A DNA stretch of 36,311 bases from assembly GCA_022842985.1 (NCBI GenBank), contig JALHON010000013.1:1-36311 (forward strand). Direction: 5' to 3'. A program made the translations under genes and the position numbers. A model generated the notes under the pieces. It saw only the letters and a list, made by a program, of their open reading frames with translations, made no database searches and was not told the DNA's origin. This document shows positions 8,244 through 15,624 of this stretch, one piece after another. The stretch's first letter is position 1. Every line of letters starts with the position of its first letter. This DNA comes from Acidobacteriota bacterium (lineage in GTDB: Bacteria; Acidobacteriota; Vicinamibacteria; Vicinamibacterales; UBA2999).

Positions 8244-11200
8244 ACCGGACTCAGCACCCGCCCCGCCCCCGTCGCTTCTCGCGTGCCTGCCAGGCGGGCC
8301 TCCTCGCGCTCGTGCTCGGCTGGCCGTGGCTCGCGGCGGCGCAGCAGGTCAGCCCGCGGAAGGTATTCGGCCATTTGCGGCAATGGACCTGGACGGAACA
8401 GCACGGCCTGCCGCCGAGCGCGGTCATCGCGGCGCTGCGCACACGGGACGGCTATGTGTGGTTGTCGACCGAAGCCGGCGTGGCGCGGTTCGACGGCGTG
8501 GAGTTCACGCGCGTCACCCAGGCTGGCGAGGCGGGCGGGCGATTGTCGGCCGCCACCGCCTTTCTCGAGGATCGGGCCGGCTCTCTGTGGATGGCCACCG
8601 ACGGGTCTGGCCTGGTTCGCTGGCGCGACGGAAGGTTCACGACGTACGGCACCGCCGACGGGCTGCCGAGCCTCAGGGTGTTGTCGCTCCTCGAAGACCG
8701 GCAGGGGGCGCTCTGGGTAGGCACCAGCGGCGGCCTTGCGCACCTGACCGAACAGCGCTTCACCGTCTACCGGTCCACCGACGGGCTTCCCTCGAACGAG
8801 ATCACCGCGGTGACGCAGGATCGCCGGGGCGACATCTGGGCAGGGACACGGTTCGGCCTGGCGCGCATCCGGGACGGCCAGGTGCACTCGTACGCGGAAC
8901 GTCACGGCCTGCCCGCCACCATCATCCACGCGCTCGTGCCGGGCGACGATGGCGAGCTCTGGCTCGGCACGAACGGTCAGGGCGTGCTGCGCTTCGCGGA
9001 GGACCGCGTCACGCCGTTCGGCGTGGCGCAGGGCCTTTCGCACGCGATGGTCCAGTCGATGATGCGCGATCGCGACGGCGCCATCTGGGTCGGTACGTAT
9101 GGCGGTGGCCTGTGCCGCCTGGCAGAGGCCCGATACCGCTGCGCCGGCACCCGGGACGGCCTGGCCGGCGATCGCGTATCGTCCATCACGCAACACGCCG
9201 ATGGCGACATCTGGCTGGGGACCGAGGGCGGCCTCGTCCAGCTCAAAGACCCACCGCTCCAGGTGCTCGGCACCGAAGACGGGCTGGCGCACGACTACGT
9301 CGGCGCGCTGCTCACCGACCGAACGGGCACCCTCTGGGTGGCCTCGGTCCTCGGATTGAACCGGTATCGCGACGGCCGCGTCACGATCTACACGACCCGG
9401 GATGGCCTGCCCTCCAACGCCATCCGCTCCATCGCCGAAGATCGCGCAGGGGCGATCTGGTTCGGCGGCGTCGAGGGGCTCGCCCGCTACGAGAACGGGC
9501 GGTTCTCGACGTTCACGGCCCCGCCGGGCTCGCCCGCCACGCGTGCCTACTCGATCCTCGAGGACCGATCCGGACGCCTGTGGCTGGGCGGCCACGGCGT
9601 GATTAGCGAGTTCAGGGATGGTGCCTTCAATTCGATGCCGCTACCAGGGCCGACACCCACGAGCGACGTGCTCGCGATGCACGAAGACGCCGAGGGCAGC
9701 CTGTGGCTGGGCACGCGCGGGGGCGGGCTTGTACGGTACCGCGACGGCGTCTTCACGCGCTGGACGACCGACGATGGGCTGTCGAGCGATCACATCGAGA
9801 TCATCCACGAAGACTCGTCCGGCAGCCTCTGGCTCGGCACGAGCACGGGACTGAACCGGTTACGGAATGGGCGGTTCGTGCAGTTTGCCGAAGCCACCGG
9901 GCTGAGCGGCGTCCCTGTGGTGTCGCTGGTGCCTGACGGGGTGGGCCATCTCTGGATCGGCACCGGCGCCGGCCTGTACCGGGCCGGCCTGGCACAGCTG
10001 AACGACGTCGCCGACGGCACACGTGCCGAGCTCACGGCGGCCGCATTCGGGCTGGCGGACGGGCTCCTCAGTCGCGACTTCTCCGGCGCTTCCCGCACGG
10101 GTGGACGGGCACCGGACGGACATCTTTGGTTCGCGACCACACGTGGTCTCGTGCGCGTGCGTCCAGAGCGCATTCGGCAGAGCCTCAGCCGGACGCTGAT
10201 CGAGCGGGTGACTGTGGACACCGCCGACGTCGATGCCGCCGGCCCGGTGCGCATCCGTGCCACGCAGAAGAACCTCGAGATCCGGTACGGGGCGCTCCAA
10301 TGGGAGCGGCCTGGCGCGGTGGCCTATCGCTACCGGATGCTCGGTCTCGACCGCGACTGGATCCTGGCGAAGGAGCGGCGCACTGCCTACTATCCGTACC
10401 TGCCGCCCGGCAGCTACACGTTCGAGGTGATGGCCGACAACGGTTACGGCGAGTGGCCGGATGCCGCTGTCCGCCTCGACATCACGGCGATTCCTGCGTT
10501 CTACCAGACATGGGCGTTCGCCCTGGCCACCGGCGCCGCGGGCATGGCCTTGCTCGGCTATGTGTGGCGGCGACGCGAGCGGACGGTGCGCCGGCAGCAG
10601 GCGCTGCAACACGGCTTCGCGCAGCGGCTCATCGGCTCCCAGGAAGCCGAACGCCAGCGCATCGCCTCCGAGCTGCACGACTCGCTGGGCCAGCGGCTCG
10701 TCGTGATCAACAATCTCGCGCTCCTGGCGATGGAACCGTCGGCGCCGCCGGAGGTGTCGCGCGAACAGTTGCGGCAGATCTCGCAACAGGCGGGCGACGC
10801 GCTCGACGAGGTGACCCAGATCTCGTACAACCTGCGGCCGTACCAACTCGACCGGATCGGACTGACCAAGGCCATCGAAGCCGTGATTCACAGTGCTTCG
10901 ATGGCATCGGGCGTGTCGATCTCGCCGGCACTCGACGACGTCGATGGATTGTTGTCGCGCGATGGCGAGATCAACCTTTACCGGATCCTGCAGGAATGCC
11001 TGAACAATGTCGTCAAACACGCTCAGGCGACCGCGGCCTCGGTGACGGTCAGCCGCGACGAGGCGCTGCTGCGTGTCACCGTGCAGGACAACGGCCGGGG
11101 GTTCGACTTGTCAACACTGCCGACCGGCAGCGGCAAAGGCGGGTTCGGGCTGATCGGCCTGCGAGAGCGCGCGACGCTCCTGGGCGGATCGCTCACGATC

Positions 11201-11257
11201 GAGTCGACCCCGGACCGCGGCACGCGCGTGCATGTCGACATTCCGCTGACGACCTGA
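8240..11257 (+). CDS. Membrane sensor histidine kinase with double seven-bladed periplasmic propeller
   Basis: 1005 aa from a GTG that overlaps the regulator stop. A signal peptide (LLALVLGWPWLAAAQQ) is followed by 14 tandem ~45-residue repeats of the Reg_prop type (cores such as DIWAGT, ELWLGT, DGLPSN), enough for two seven-bladed propellers. A Y_Y_Y-type Ig-like domain follows (about residues 670-750), then one transmembrane helix (about 755-778), a HisKA_3 dimerization domain with phospho-acceptor His813 (ELHDSLGQR), and a HATPase with N-box (ECLNNVVKHA), G1 (DNGRGF) and G2 (GFGLIGLRER). The kinase core is of the NarX/DesK class that pairs with LuxR-type regulators. The sensor half resembles the polysaccharide-sensing hybrid systems of Bacteroides, but here kinase and regulator are separate proteins. 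The ligand is unknown. Confidence 0.92.
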   Translation: MNRTQHPPRPRRFSRACQAGLLALVLGWPWLAAAQQVSPRKVFGHLRQWTWTEQHGLPPSAVIAALRTRDGYVWLSTEAGVARFDGVEFTRVTQAGEAGGRLSAATAFLEDRAGSLWMATDGSGLVRWRDGRFTTYGTADGLPSLRVLSLLEDRQGALWVGTSGGLAHLTEQRFTVYRSTDGLPSNEITAVTQDRRGDIWAGTRFGLARIRDGQVHSYAERHGLPATIIHALVPGDDGELWLGTNGQGVLRFAEDRVTPFGVAQGLSHAMVQSMMRDRDGAIWVGTYGGGLCRLAEARYRCAGTRDGLAGDRVSSITQHADGDIWLGTEGGLVQLKDPPLQVLGTEDGLAHDYVGALLTDRTGTLWVASVLGLNRYRDGRVTIYTTRDGLPSNAIRSIAEDRAGAIWFGGVEGLARYENGRFSTFTAPPGSPATRAYSILEDRSGRLWLGGHGVISEFRDGAFNSMPLPGPTPTSDVLAMHEDAEGSLWLGTRGGGLVRYRDGVFTRWTTDDGLSSDHIEIIHEDSSGSLWLGTSTGLNRLRNGRFVQFAEATGLSGVPVVSLVPDGVGHLWIGTGAGLYRAGLAQLNDVADGTRAELTAAAFGLADGLLSRDFSGASRTGGRAPDGHLWFATTRGLVRVRPERIRQSLSRTLIERVTVDTADVDAAGPVRIRATQKNLEIRYGALQWERPGAVAYRYRMLGLDRDWILAKERRTAYYPYLPPGSYTFEVMADNGYGEWPDAAVRLDITAIPAFYQTWAFALATGAAGMALLGYVWRRRERTVRRQQALQHGFAQRLIGSQEAERQRIASELHDSLGQRLVVINNLALLAMEPSAPPEVSREQLRQISQQAGDALDEVTQISYNLRPYQLDRIGLTKAIEAVIHSASMASGVSISPALDDVDGLLSRDGEINLYRILQECLNNVVKHAQATAASVTVSRDEALLRVTVQDNGRGFDLSTLPTGSGKGGFGLIGLRERATLLGGSLTIESTPDRGTRVHVDIPLTT

Positions 11258-11305
11258 GCCGGTTCGCGACAGGCGCCTGTCGGGCTCCCCGCTGCACATC
11301 CGAAA

Positions 11306-11371
11306 GTGTGGAACTACACCCCGACTTCGTGTGGCGGCGCTCTACCCGGTCGTCGCGGTCTTCATTACCGT
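11306..11371 (+). promoter_or_regulatory. Promoter with paired GTGTGG boxes, upstream of the 166-aa secreted protein
   Basis: GTGTGGAACTACAC at 11306-11319 differs at one base from the 7503 site. A second GTGTGG is at 11329-11334 (23 bp on). A TANNNT -10 (TACCGT, 11366-11371) is 60 bp from the first box and 37 from the second. The first box is 86 bp from the start codon, against 87 bp at the regulator gene. Confidence 0.6.
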
Positions 11372-11391
11372 TGGCCCGGAGGTTTCAGACG

Positions 11392-11892
11392 ATGAAGATG
11401 TTCCCCCCCGTTACGCTACTCCTGCTGCTCATGGGTCTCGCGCCATCGACCGCCCAGGCCCAGCAGACCCTGAACTACACGGCCTGCGTCGCCCAGCTGG
11501 ACCAGATGGTGGCGGAAGTCGAAGGCGCGGCACAGTCAGGCTTTTTCGGGCTGACCTTTACCCCGACCGTGCCCATTGACGCCATCCGGCCACCGCAGTT
11601 TCAGGCGCAGCAGGGCATTCTCGACTACCGCTATGAAACCGGGGTGACAGCCGGCCTCCTCCTCTCGGACGACGAAAGTCAATCTGAGATGGTCCCTCAG
11701 GTATGGGAGTTCGCCATCGTGCGATCCGGCGGCGCGTTCTCCTGCGCCTTTCGGCGGGGCTCCATCGTTGCGGGGGAGTGGACTACGGCCTACGAATACT
11801 CGCTGCCGTTGTCGTCGGTGTCTGAGATCAACCGCTGGCATGCGGCATACGTCCGCACGACCCGTCACCTCGAACGGCTGCTCGTCCCGTAA
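11392..11892 (+). CDS. Small secreted protein of unknown function
   Basis: 166 aa. I do not recognise the family. A typical signal peptide (VTLLLLLMGLAPSTAQAQ) precedes a mature protein of about 143 aa with two cysteines (TACVAQ near the start and FSCAFRR in the second half) that could pair in the periplasm. The rest looks like mixed alpha/beta: a helix-like DQMVAEVEGAAQ, strands around EFAIVRSGGAFSCAFRRGS, and a C-terminal helix EINRWHAAYVRTTRHLERLL. GGAGG lies 9 bases before the ATG. It directly follows the kinase gene but has its own promoter with the regulator-type boxes, so it is probably a target of that two-component system. It could be a ligand-binding accessory or effector; this is inference. 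Confidence 0.8.
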   Translation: MKMFPPVTLLLLLMGLAPSTAQAQQTLNYTACVAQLDQMVAEVEGAAQSGFFGLTFTPTVPIDAIRPPQFQAQQGILDYRYETGVTAGLLLSDDESQSEMVPQVWEFAIVRSGGAFSCAFRRGSIVAGEWTTAYEYSLPLSSVSEINRWHAAYVRTTRHLERLLVP

Positions 11893-11986
11893 GCCCCACC
11901 GACGCGGACGTCCGCGCGCCGGATGTTCTCCCGAATCTGCCGGCAGGCGCAGCCCGCTGCTCCGGCATCTCCGCGCATTCCGGCCC

Positions 11987-12075
11987 GTGTGGCACCGCAC
12001 GCCAGGTGGTGTGGCCGCCCGCGTCGAGAAAGTGTGGTCCTGCTGTGGTATCCGTCCGCTGCGCCGCGGTACGGT
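11987..12075 (+). promoter_or_regulatory. Promoter with three GTGTGG boxes, upstream of the PASTA-domain protein
   Basis: GTGTGG occurs at 11987, 12009 and 12032 (22 and 23 bp apart). A TANNNT -10 (TACGGT, 12070-12075) lies 61 bp from the middle box and 38 from the last, the same geometry as at 7503 and 11306. The last box shares its GAAAGTGTGG context with the 11306 site. No palindromic extension is seen here. Confidence 0.5.
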
Positions 12076-12107
12076 TTGGCCTCACCGTGACTGAGAGGAG
12101 GCATGCG

Positions 12108-14222
12108 ATGCGACTGTCTATAGCCGGGGCGAGCGCCGCCCTGCTACTCACCCTTGTGACCGTTGGGCCCGTGTTCGGCCAGGGGCGGCCCGCGGTTCAG
12201 ATTGGGGTCTCACCGCAATCGGCAGTTGCGGCCACCCGTGCCGCTCTGAGCTTCGTGGTCACCGCTGTCGAATCGCAGGACGGTGTCGTGGAGATCGCTC
12301 TGCCGAACGGGTGGCAGGCGCCACCGCTGGCGACGGTGACCGTGAATCGTGGCACCTGCAACTCCGCCTCACTGACGACGGGTACCGCCGGTACGTTGCG
12401 AGCCGCGTTCAAGTGCAGCAAGGGCCGCACGTTCACAATCGGCTACAGCAGCGTCGTGCCGACGGCGGCCGCGACGTATCGGTTCGCAACCGCAGCCAGC
12501 GCCGGCCGCACGCTGGCGCCCGTGGCCAGCTCCCCGTCCTTCGATGTGATGGCAGGGCCGGCGGCGGATCTGCGGCTCGAGAGCCTGAGCGGAGTCATCG
12601 CCGGCACCGCGCAGACGACGACGGTGCGGGCCGTCGACCAGTACGGCAACACCGCTCCGACCTATCGCGGCACCGTGCGTTTCGCGTCGGGCGATCTGCA
12701 GGCGGATCTGCCCGGCCCCTACACGTTCTCGGCCGGCGACGCCGGACGACGGACATTTCCGGTGACGCTGAAGACGGCCGGCGCGCAGACCGTGACGGTG
12801 TCGGACCCCGACTCGCGGAACGTGTCCTTCGATTTCGAGGACGCGCAGTCGGCAGCTGTCACGCCGGCGCCGACCTCGCGCTTCGCCGTGTGGATCGCGC
12901 CGAGCATCGACGCGTTCCGCCTGATCACGACCTTCAACTGCAACTACCGGCCGGCGGACGCCTACGGCAATCTCACCACCGACTACGCGGGGGCCGTGAC
13001 CTGGTCGTCCTCGGACGCCGCCGCAGTGCTGCCGGTGAGTGGGCCCTACAACCCGTTGCAGCAACCGTTCTGCCAGATGCGGACGGCAGGCAGCCAGCAG
13101 GTGACGGTCACCGACCAGGCGAATCCCGAGATCCGCGGCAGCGCGACGACGATGGTGAACCCGCCGCCGGCGCGGGGGGATGCGGTCATCATCACCGACC
13201 CCACGCATTTCGGCGGCGTCACCGCGCACGCGCTCGATCCACTCGAGAATGACGGCTGGCCGAACTTCTCCGCTTCCCAGCTCCGCTTGGTGCGCGTGTC
13301 GCAAGCCACGTTCACCGACGAGAACGGCGTGACGCGCCAGCTCGGCCAGACCTACGTGAATGCGGGCGGCGGCAGCCTCACGCTGGATCTCTTCCCGCCC
13401 GCCGACCTCGATCCTGAGGTCGAGGGTATGCAGATCTGGCGCTGCTCGCCTGATGGCCAAGGCGGTGTCTGCCTGATCGGCGTCCCGATCAGCATCACCT
13501 ACGAGGCCACCGACTCCGTCAATCGAGTGAGCGCCACAGTGACCGTGACGCTCAACACCCCCGAGTTCTACCTGTTCCCATTCAACGCCATTGCGCCGGC
13601 GCCGGTCTATCCGCTCATCGGTCCCGGTGGCGCGTACGTCGAGGGCGGAAACGTGTTCTTCCCGATCGACATCACGACGACTCTTTCGAATCGTCGTGAT
13701 AACCCGAGCGGCACCGTCACTTTCAGGCTCACGACACCGGGGCCCTGCGCGGCCGATCGGACGCGCACCTGCACGATATCGGGCGACATGGAGCTGATCC
13801 TTCCCCCACTCCCAGGCAACTTCAACCCCGTCGGCCTGAGCACGAATCTCAGCGGCGCCATCGAGTCTCCGCTCAACAGGTTTGCCTCCGTGCGGTACAT
13901 GGGCCGGGTGAGCAGCGGCGACGTCACGCTCGACCCCATCGGCATCCTGGCAGGCGTGGCCAGCCTGACCGGCGTCACCAACGATGGTCGTGACGCTTTC
14001 CTGGGCGGCAGACCGAGTACGGTGCCCGACGTCCTGCGCAGGAGCGCCACGGAAGCCCGGGCACTCCTCCTGGCCGCCGGCTTGCAGCCGGTTGATCAAT
14101 GCCGGCCGAGCGCAACGTCCATTGTCACGAGCCAGAGCCCGGCGGCGCCAACGGCCGTCCCGATTCCGACCATTCCCTGGCCGTTTCCCGTCACGCTCGG
14201 CTACAGCAGCTGCCAGCCCTGA
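12108..14222 (+). CDS. Large secreted protein with Ig-like domains and a C-terminal PASTA-like domain
   Basis: 704 aa with a signal peptide (ALLLTLVTVGPVFGQG) and AGGAGG 6 bases before the ATG. Residues ~25-155 form a beta-rich domain with a Cys pair. Around 160-235 is an Ig-like repeat of the bacterial surface-protein type (RAVDQYGNTAPTYRGTVRFA, then TLKTAGAQTVTVSD). A second, diverged copy around 270-350 carries two extra cysteines. A long threonine/proline-rich beta region follows. The last ~75 residues read VPDVLRRSATEARALLLAAGL, then SQSPAAPTAVP and a final VTLGYSSC, the layout of a PASTA domain. PASTA domains usually sit on Ser/Thr kinases or penicillin-binding proteins and bind peptidoglycan fragments; here none is attached. 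Its promoter shares boxes with the nearby two-component operon. An adhesin or wall-binding role is inference. Confidence 0.8.
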   Translation: MRLSIAGASAALLLTLVTVGPVFGQGRPAVQIGVSPQSAVAATRAALSFVVTAVESQDGVVEIALPNGWQAPPLATVTVNRGTCNSASLTTGTAGTLRAAFKCSKGRTFTIGYSSVVPTAAATYRFATAASAGRTLAPVASSPSFDVMAGPAADLRLESLSGVIAGTAQTTTVRAVDQYGNTAPTYRGTVRFASGDLQADLPGPYTFSAGDAGRRTFPVTLKTAGAQTVTVSDPDSRNVSFDFEDAQSAAVTPAPTSRFAVWIAPSIDAFRLITTFNCNYRPADAYGNLTTDYAGAVTWSSSDAAAVLPVSGPYNPLQQPFCQMRTAGSQQVTVTDQANPEIRGSATTMVNPPPARGDAVIITDPTHFGGVTAHALDPLENDGWPNFSASQLRLVRVSQATFTDENGVTRQLGQTYVNAGGGSLTLDLFPPADLDPEVEGMQIWRCSPDGQGGVCLIGVPISITYEATDSVNRVSATVTVTLNTPEFYLFPFNAIAPAPVYPLIGPGGAYVEGGNVFFPIDITTTLSNRRDNPSGTVTFRLTTPGPCAADRTRTCTISGDMELILPPLPGNFNPVGLSTNLSGAIESPLNRFASVRYMGRVSSGDVTLDPIGILAGVASLTGVTNDGRDAFLGGRPSTVPDVLRRSATEARALLLAAGLQPVDQCRPSATSIVTSQSPAAPTAVPIPTIPWPFPVTLGYSSCQP

Positions 14223-14254
14223 GCGGGAACGCCGCTCTGGCCGAGTTGCTTCTC

Positions 14255-14285
14255 GACGGGCCGGTGGACACGCCATCGGCCCGTC
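14255..14285 (+). terminator. Hairpin after the PASTA-domain gene
   Basis: A 13-bp stem (14255-14267 with 14273-14285, one G-T wobble) has a 5-base loop. The outer arms are GACGGGCCG and CGGCCCGTC. It begins 33 bases after the stop codon. The following bases are pyrimidine-rich but not a true T-tract, so it is a probable, not classical, terminator. Confidence 0.55.
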
Positions 14286-14336
14286 ACCTCTCTACTGTCT
14301 CGGCGCTTCCGAACTCCGTGAGACGGCAAGCTGAAC

Positions 14337-14365
14337 TTGACTAGGCAAATAAAAAGCGAAATAGT
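14337..14365 (+). promoter_or_regulatory. Promoter of the radical SAM gene (TTGACT-17-AATAGT)
   Basis: A near-consensus -35, TTGACT (14337-14342), a 17-bp A-rich spacer and AATAGT (14360-14365) lie 9 bases before the ATG. The predicted start of transcription is within about 3 bases of the start codon, so the mRNA is leaderless or nearly so. No Shine-Dalgarno is visible. Confidence 0.65.
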
Positions 14366-14374
14366 GCGATCGCC

Positions 14375-15361
14375 ATGCAGGACCGGCTGTCGCGCGATCT
14401 CTTCGACTTCGCTCCGCCGCCCACCACGCGCGACGTCGCCCGTCTGGTGAAGGCCGGCGGGCTCGCCGCCCTTCCGGATGCGGTGCAGCGGGCGGACCAG
14501 GCCACCTATCAGGAGATCCGCTGCCGTTCGGCGCTCAACCGCGCCGTGGGCATGCCGTTCTTCAAGTGGACGCTCAATCCGTACCGCGGCTGCACGCACG
14601 GCTGTCACTACTGCTTCGCGCGGAAGTACCAGCCGCATCTCGAACTCGGCGCCGGCGACGACTTCGCGTCGGTCATCTTCGTGAAGACGAACGTGGCCGA
14701 GGTGCTGCGGCGTGAGTTGCAGCTGTCGTCACGCCGGGGCGAACAGGTGGCCCTCGGGACGGCGACCGATCCCTATCAGCCCATCGAAGGTACCTACGGC
14801 CTGACGCGCGCCTGTCTCGAGGCGTTTCGCGACGCGCCGACGCCGCTCGGCATCGTGACGAAGGGACCGATGGTCGTGCGCGACATCGATCTGCTGCGCG
14901 ACCTCGCGAAGGCCACGAAGCTGAGCGTGTACCTGAGCGTGCCCTCACTCGACGACGACGCGTGGCGCCGGCTCGAACCGGGCACGGCGCCGCCGTTGCA
15001 GCGCCTGCGCGCGGTGCGGGCCCTCGTGGATGCCGGCATCCACTGCGGCGTGCTGATGGCGCCGCTCGTGCCCGGCATCACGACGAAGCCCTCACTCATC
15101 GAGGCCACGGTCAAGGCCGCGGCTGAACACGGCGCCGTGTCGGTCGGCGCGATGGTGCTGCACCTCGAAGGCGGCGCGAGAAGCCACTTCCTGCAGGTGA
15201 TCGCCGCGGAGTATCCGCACCTCGTGGACGGCTACGAGCGGCTGTTCACGAAGAAGCGCGCGCCCGCGGCCTACACCGGCGAGGTCGCCCGTATCGTCGG
15301 GCTGCTCAAGGCGCGCTACGGCGTGGCGCAGGCAAGGGAGCGGCGAGCAGAGGCGTCGTGA
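14375..15361 (+). CDS. Radical SAM protein (Rv2578c / SplB-like)
   Basis: 328 aa. The cluster-binding motif is Cys73-x3-Cys77-x2-Cys80 (GCTHGCHYCFAR), the radical SAM signature for a 4Fe-4S cluster that cleaves S-adenosylmethionine. Family features are the N-terminal SALNRAVGMPFFKWTLNPYRG, the motif GTATDPYQPIE, and GVLMAPLVPGI in the C-terminal half of the barrel. This matches the widespread Rv2578c-type proteins often called spore-photoproduct-lyase-like, whose substrate is unknown. No spore genes are nearby, so photoproduct repair should not be assumed. It is transcribed alone and convergent with the M20 peptidase. Confidence 0.85.
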   Translation: MQDRLSRDLFDFAPPPTTRDVARLVKAGGLAALPDAVQRADQATYQEIRCRSALNRAVGMPFFKWTLNPYRGCTHGCHYCFARKYQPHLELGAGDDFASVIFVKTNVAEVLRRELQLSSRRGEQVALGTATDPYQPIEGTYGLTRACLEAFRDAPTPLGIVTKGPMVVRDIDLLRDLAKATKLSVYLSVPSLDDDAWRRLEPGTAPPLQRLRAVRALVDAGIHCGVLMAPLVPGITTKPSLIEATVKAAAEHGAVSVGAMVLHLEGGARSHFLQVIAAEYPHLVDGYERLFTKKRAPAAYTGEVARIVGLLKARYGVAQARERRAEAS

Positions 15362-15484
15362 TCTGAAGGTGCGCCGGCGCGGCAGCGGGACTGGGGCGGC
15401 GGCCGTCCGGAGCAGGCCGCGCACGCGTGAGACGGCAAACGACGAGGCGGCGCCGAAGTCCGCGTGGGGTGTTCAGGCACAGCG

Positions 15485-15505
15485 GCGACGTGCGGCGCAC
15501 GTCGC
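15485..15505. repeat. Inverted repeat in convergent intergenic region
   Basis: A perfect 9-bp inverted repeat (GCGACGTGC / GCACGTCGC) with a 3-base loop lies in the 263-bp gap 15362-15624 between two convergent genes. It has no T-tract on either side. It could help end transcription from both directions. Confidence 0.5.
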
Positions 15506-15561
15506 GCAGCACCGCCCGGGGCCCCGCGCTTCCGGCCGACACTCGCCCCCGCTGTCGTTTG

Positions 15562-15579
15562 CCGGCCTGCGTAGGCCGG
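15562..15579. repeat. Short palindrome in convergent intergenic region
   Basis: CCGGCCT and AGGCCGG surround a 4-base loop (GCGT). Palindromes of this kind are often dispersed REP-like units in GC-rich genomes, but only one copy is in this window. The remainder of 15362-15624 has no supported gene. Confidence 0.45.
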
Positions 15580-15624
15580 GCGCAGCACCAGTTCCGCTGC
15601 CGCGGCGGCAGTCGGACACGGCGC

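Noticed and set aside
8453-10565. Additional GTGTGG words inside the kinase gene
   Set aside because: They encode Tyr-Val-Trp in the reading frame, are unpaired at 21-23 bp and have no -10 nearby, so they are chance codon use.
14375-15361. Spore photoproduct lyase
   Set aside because: The protein matches the broad Rv2578c-like radical SAM group; no sporulation context or lyase-specific feature is visible, so the specific function is not claimed.
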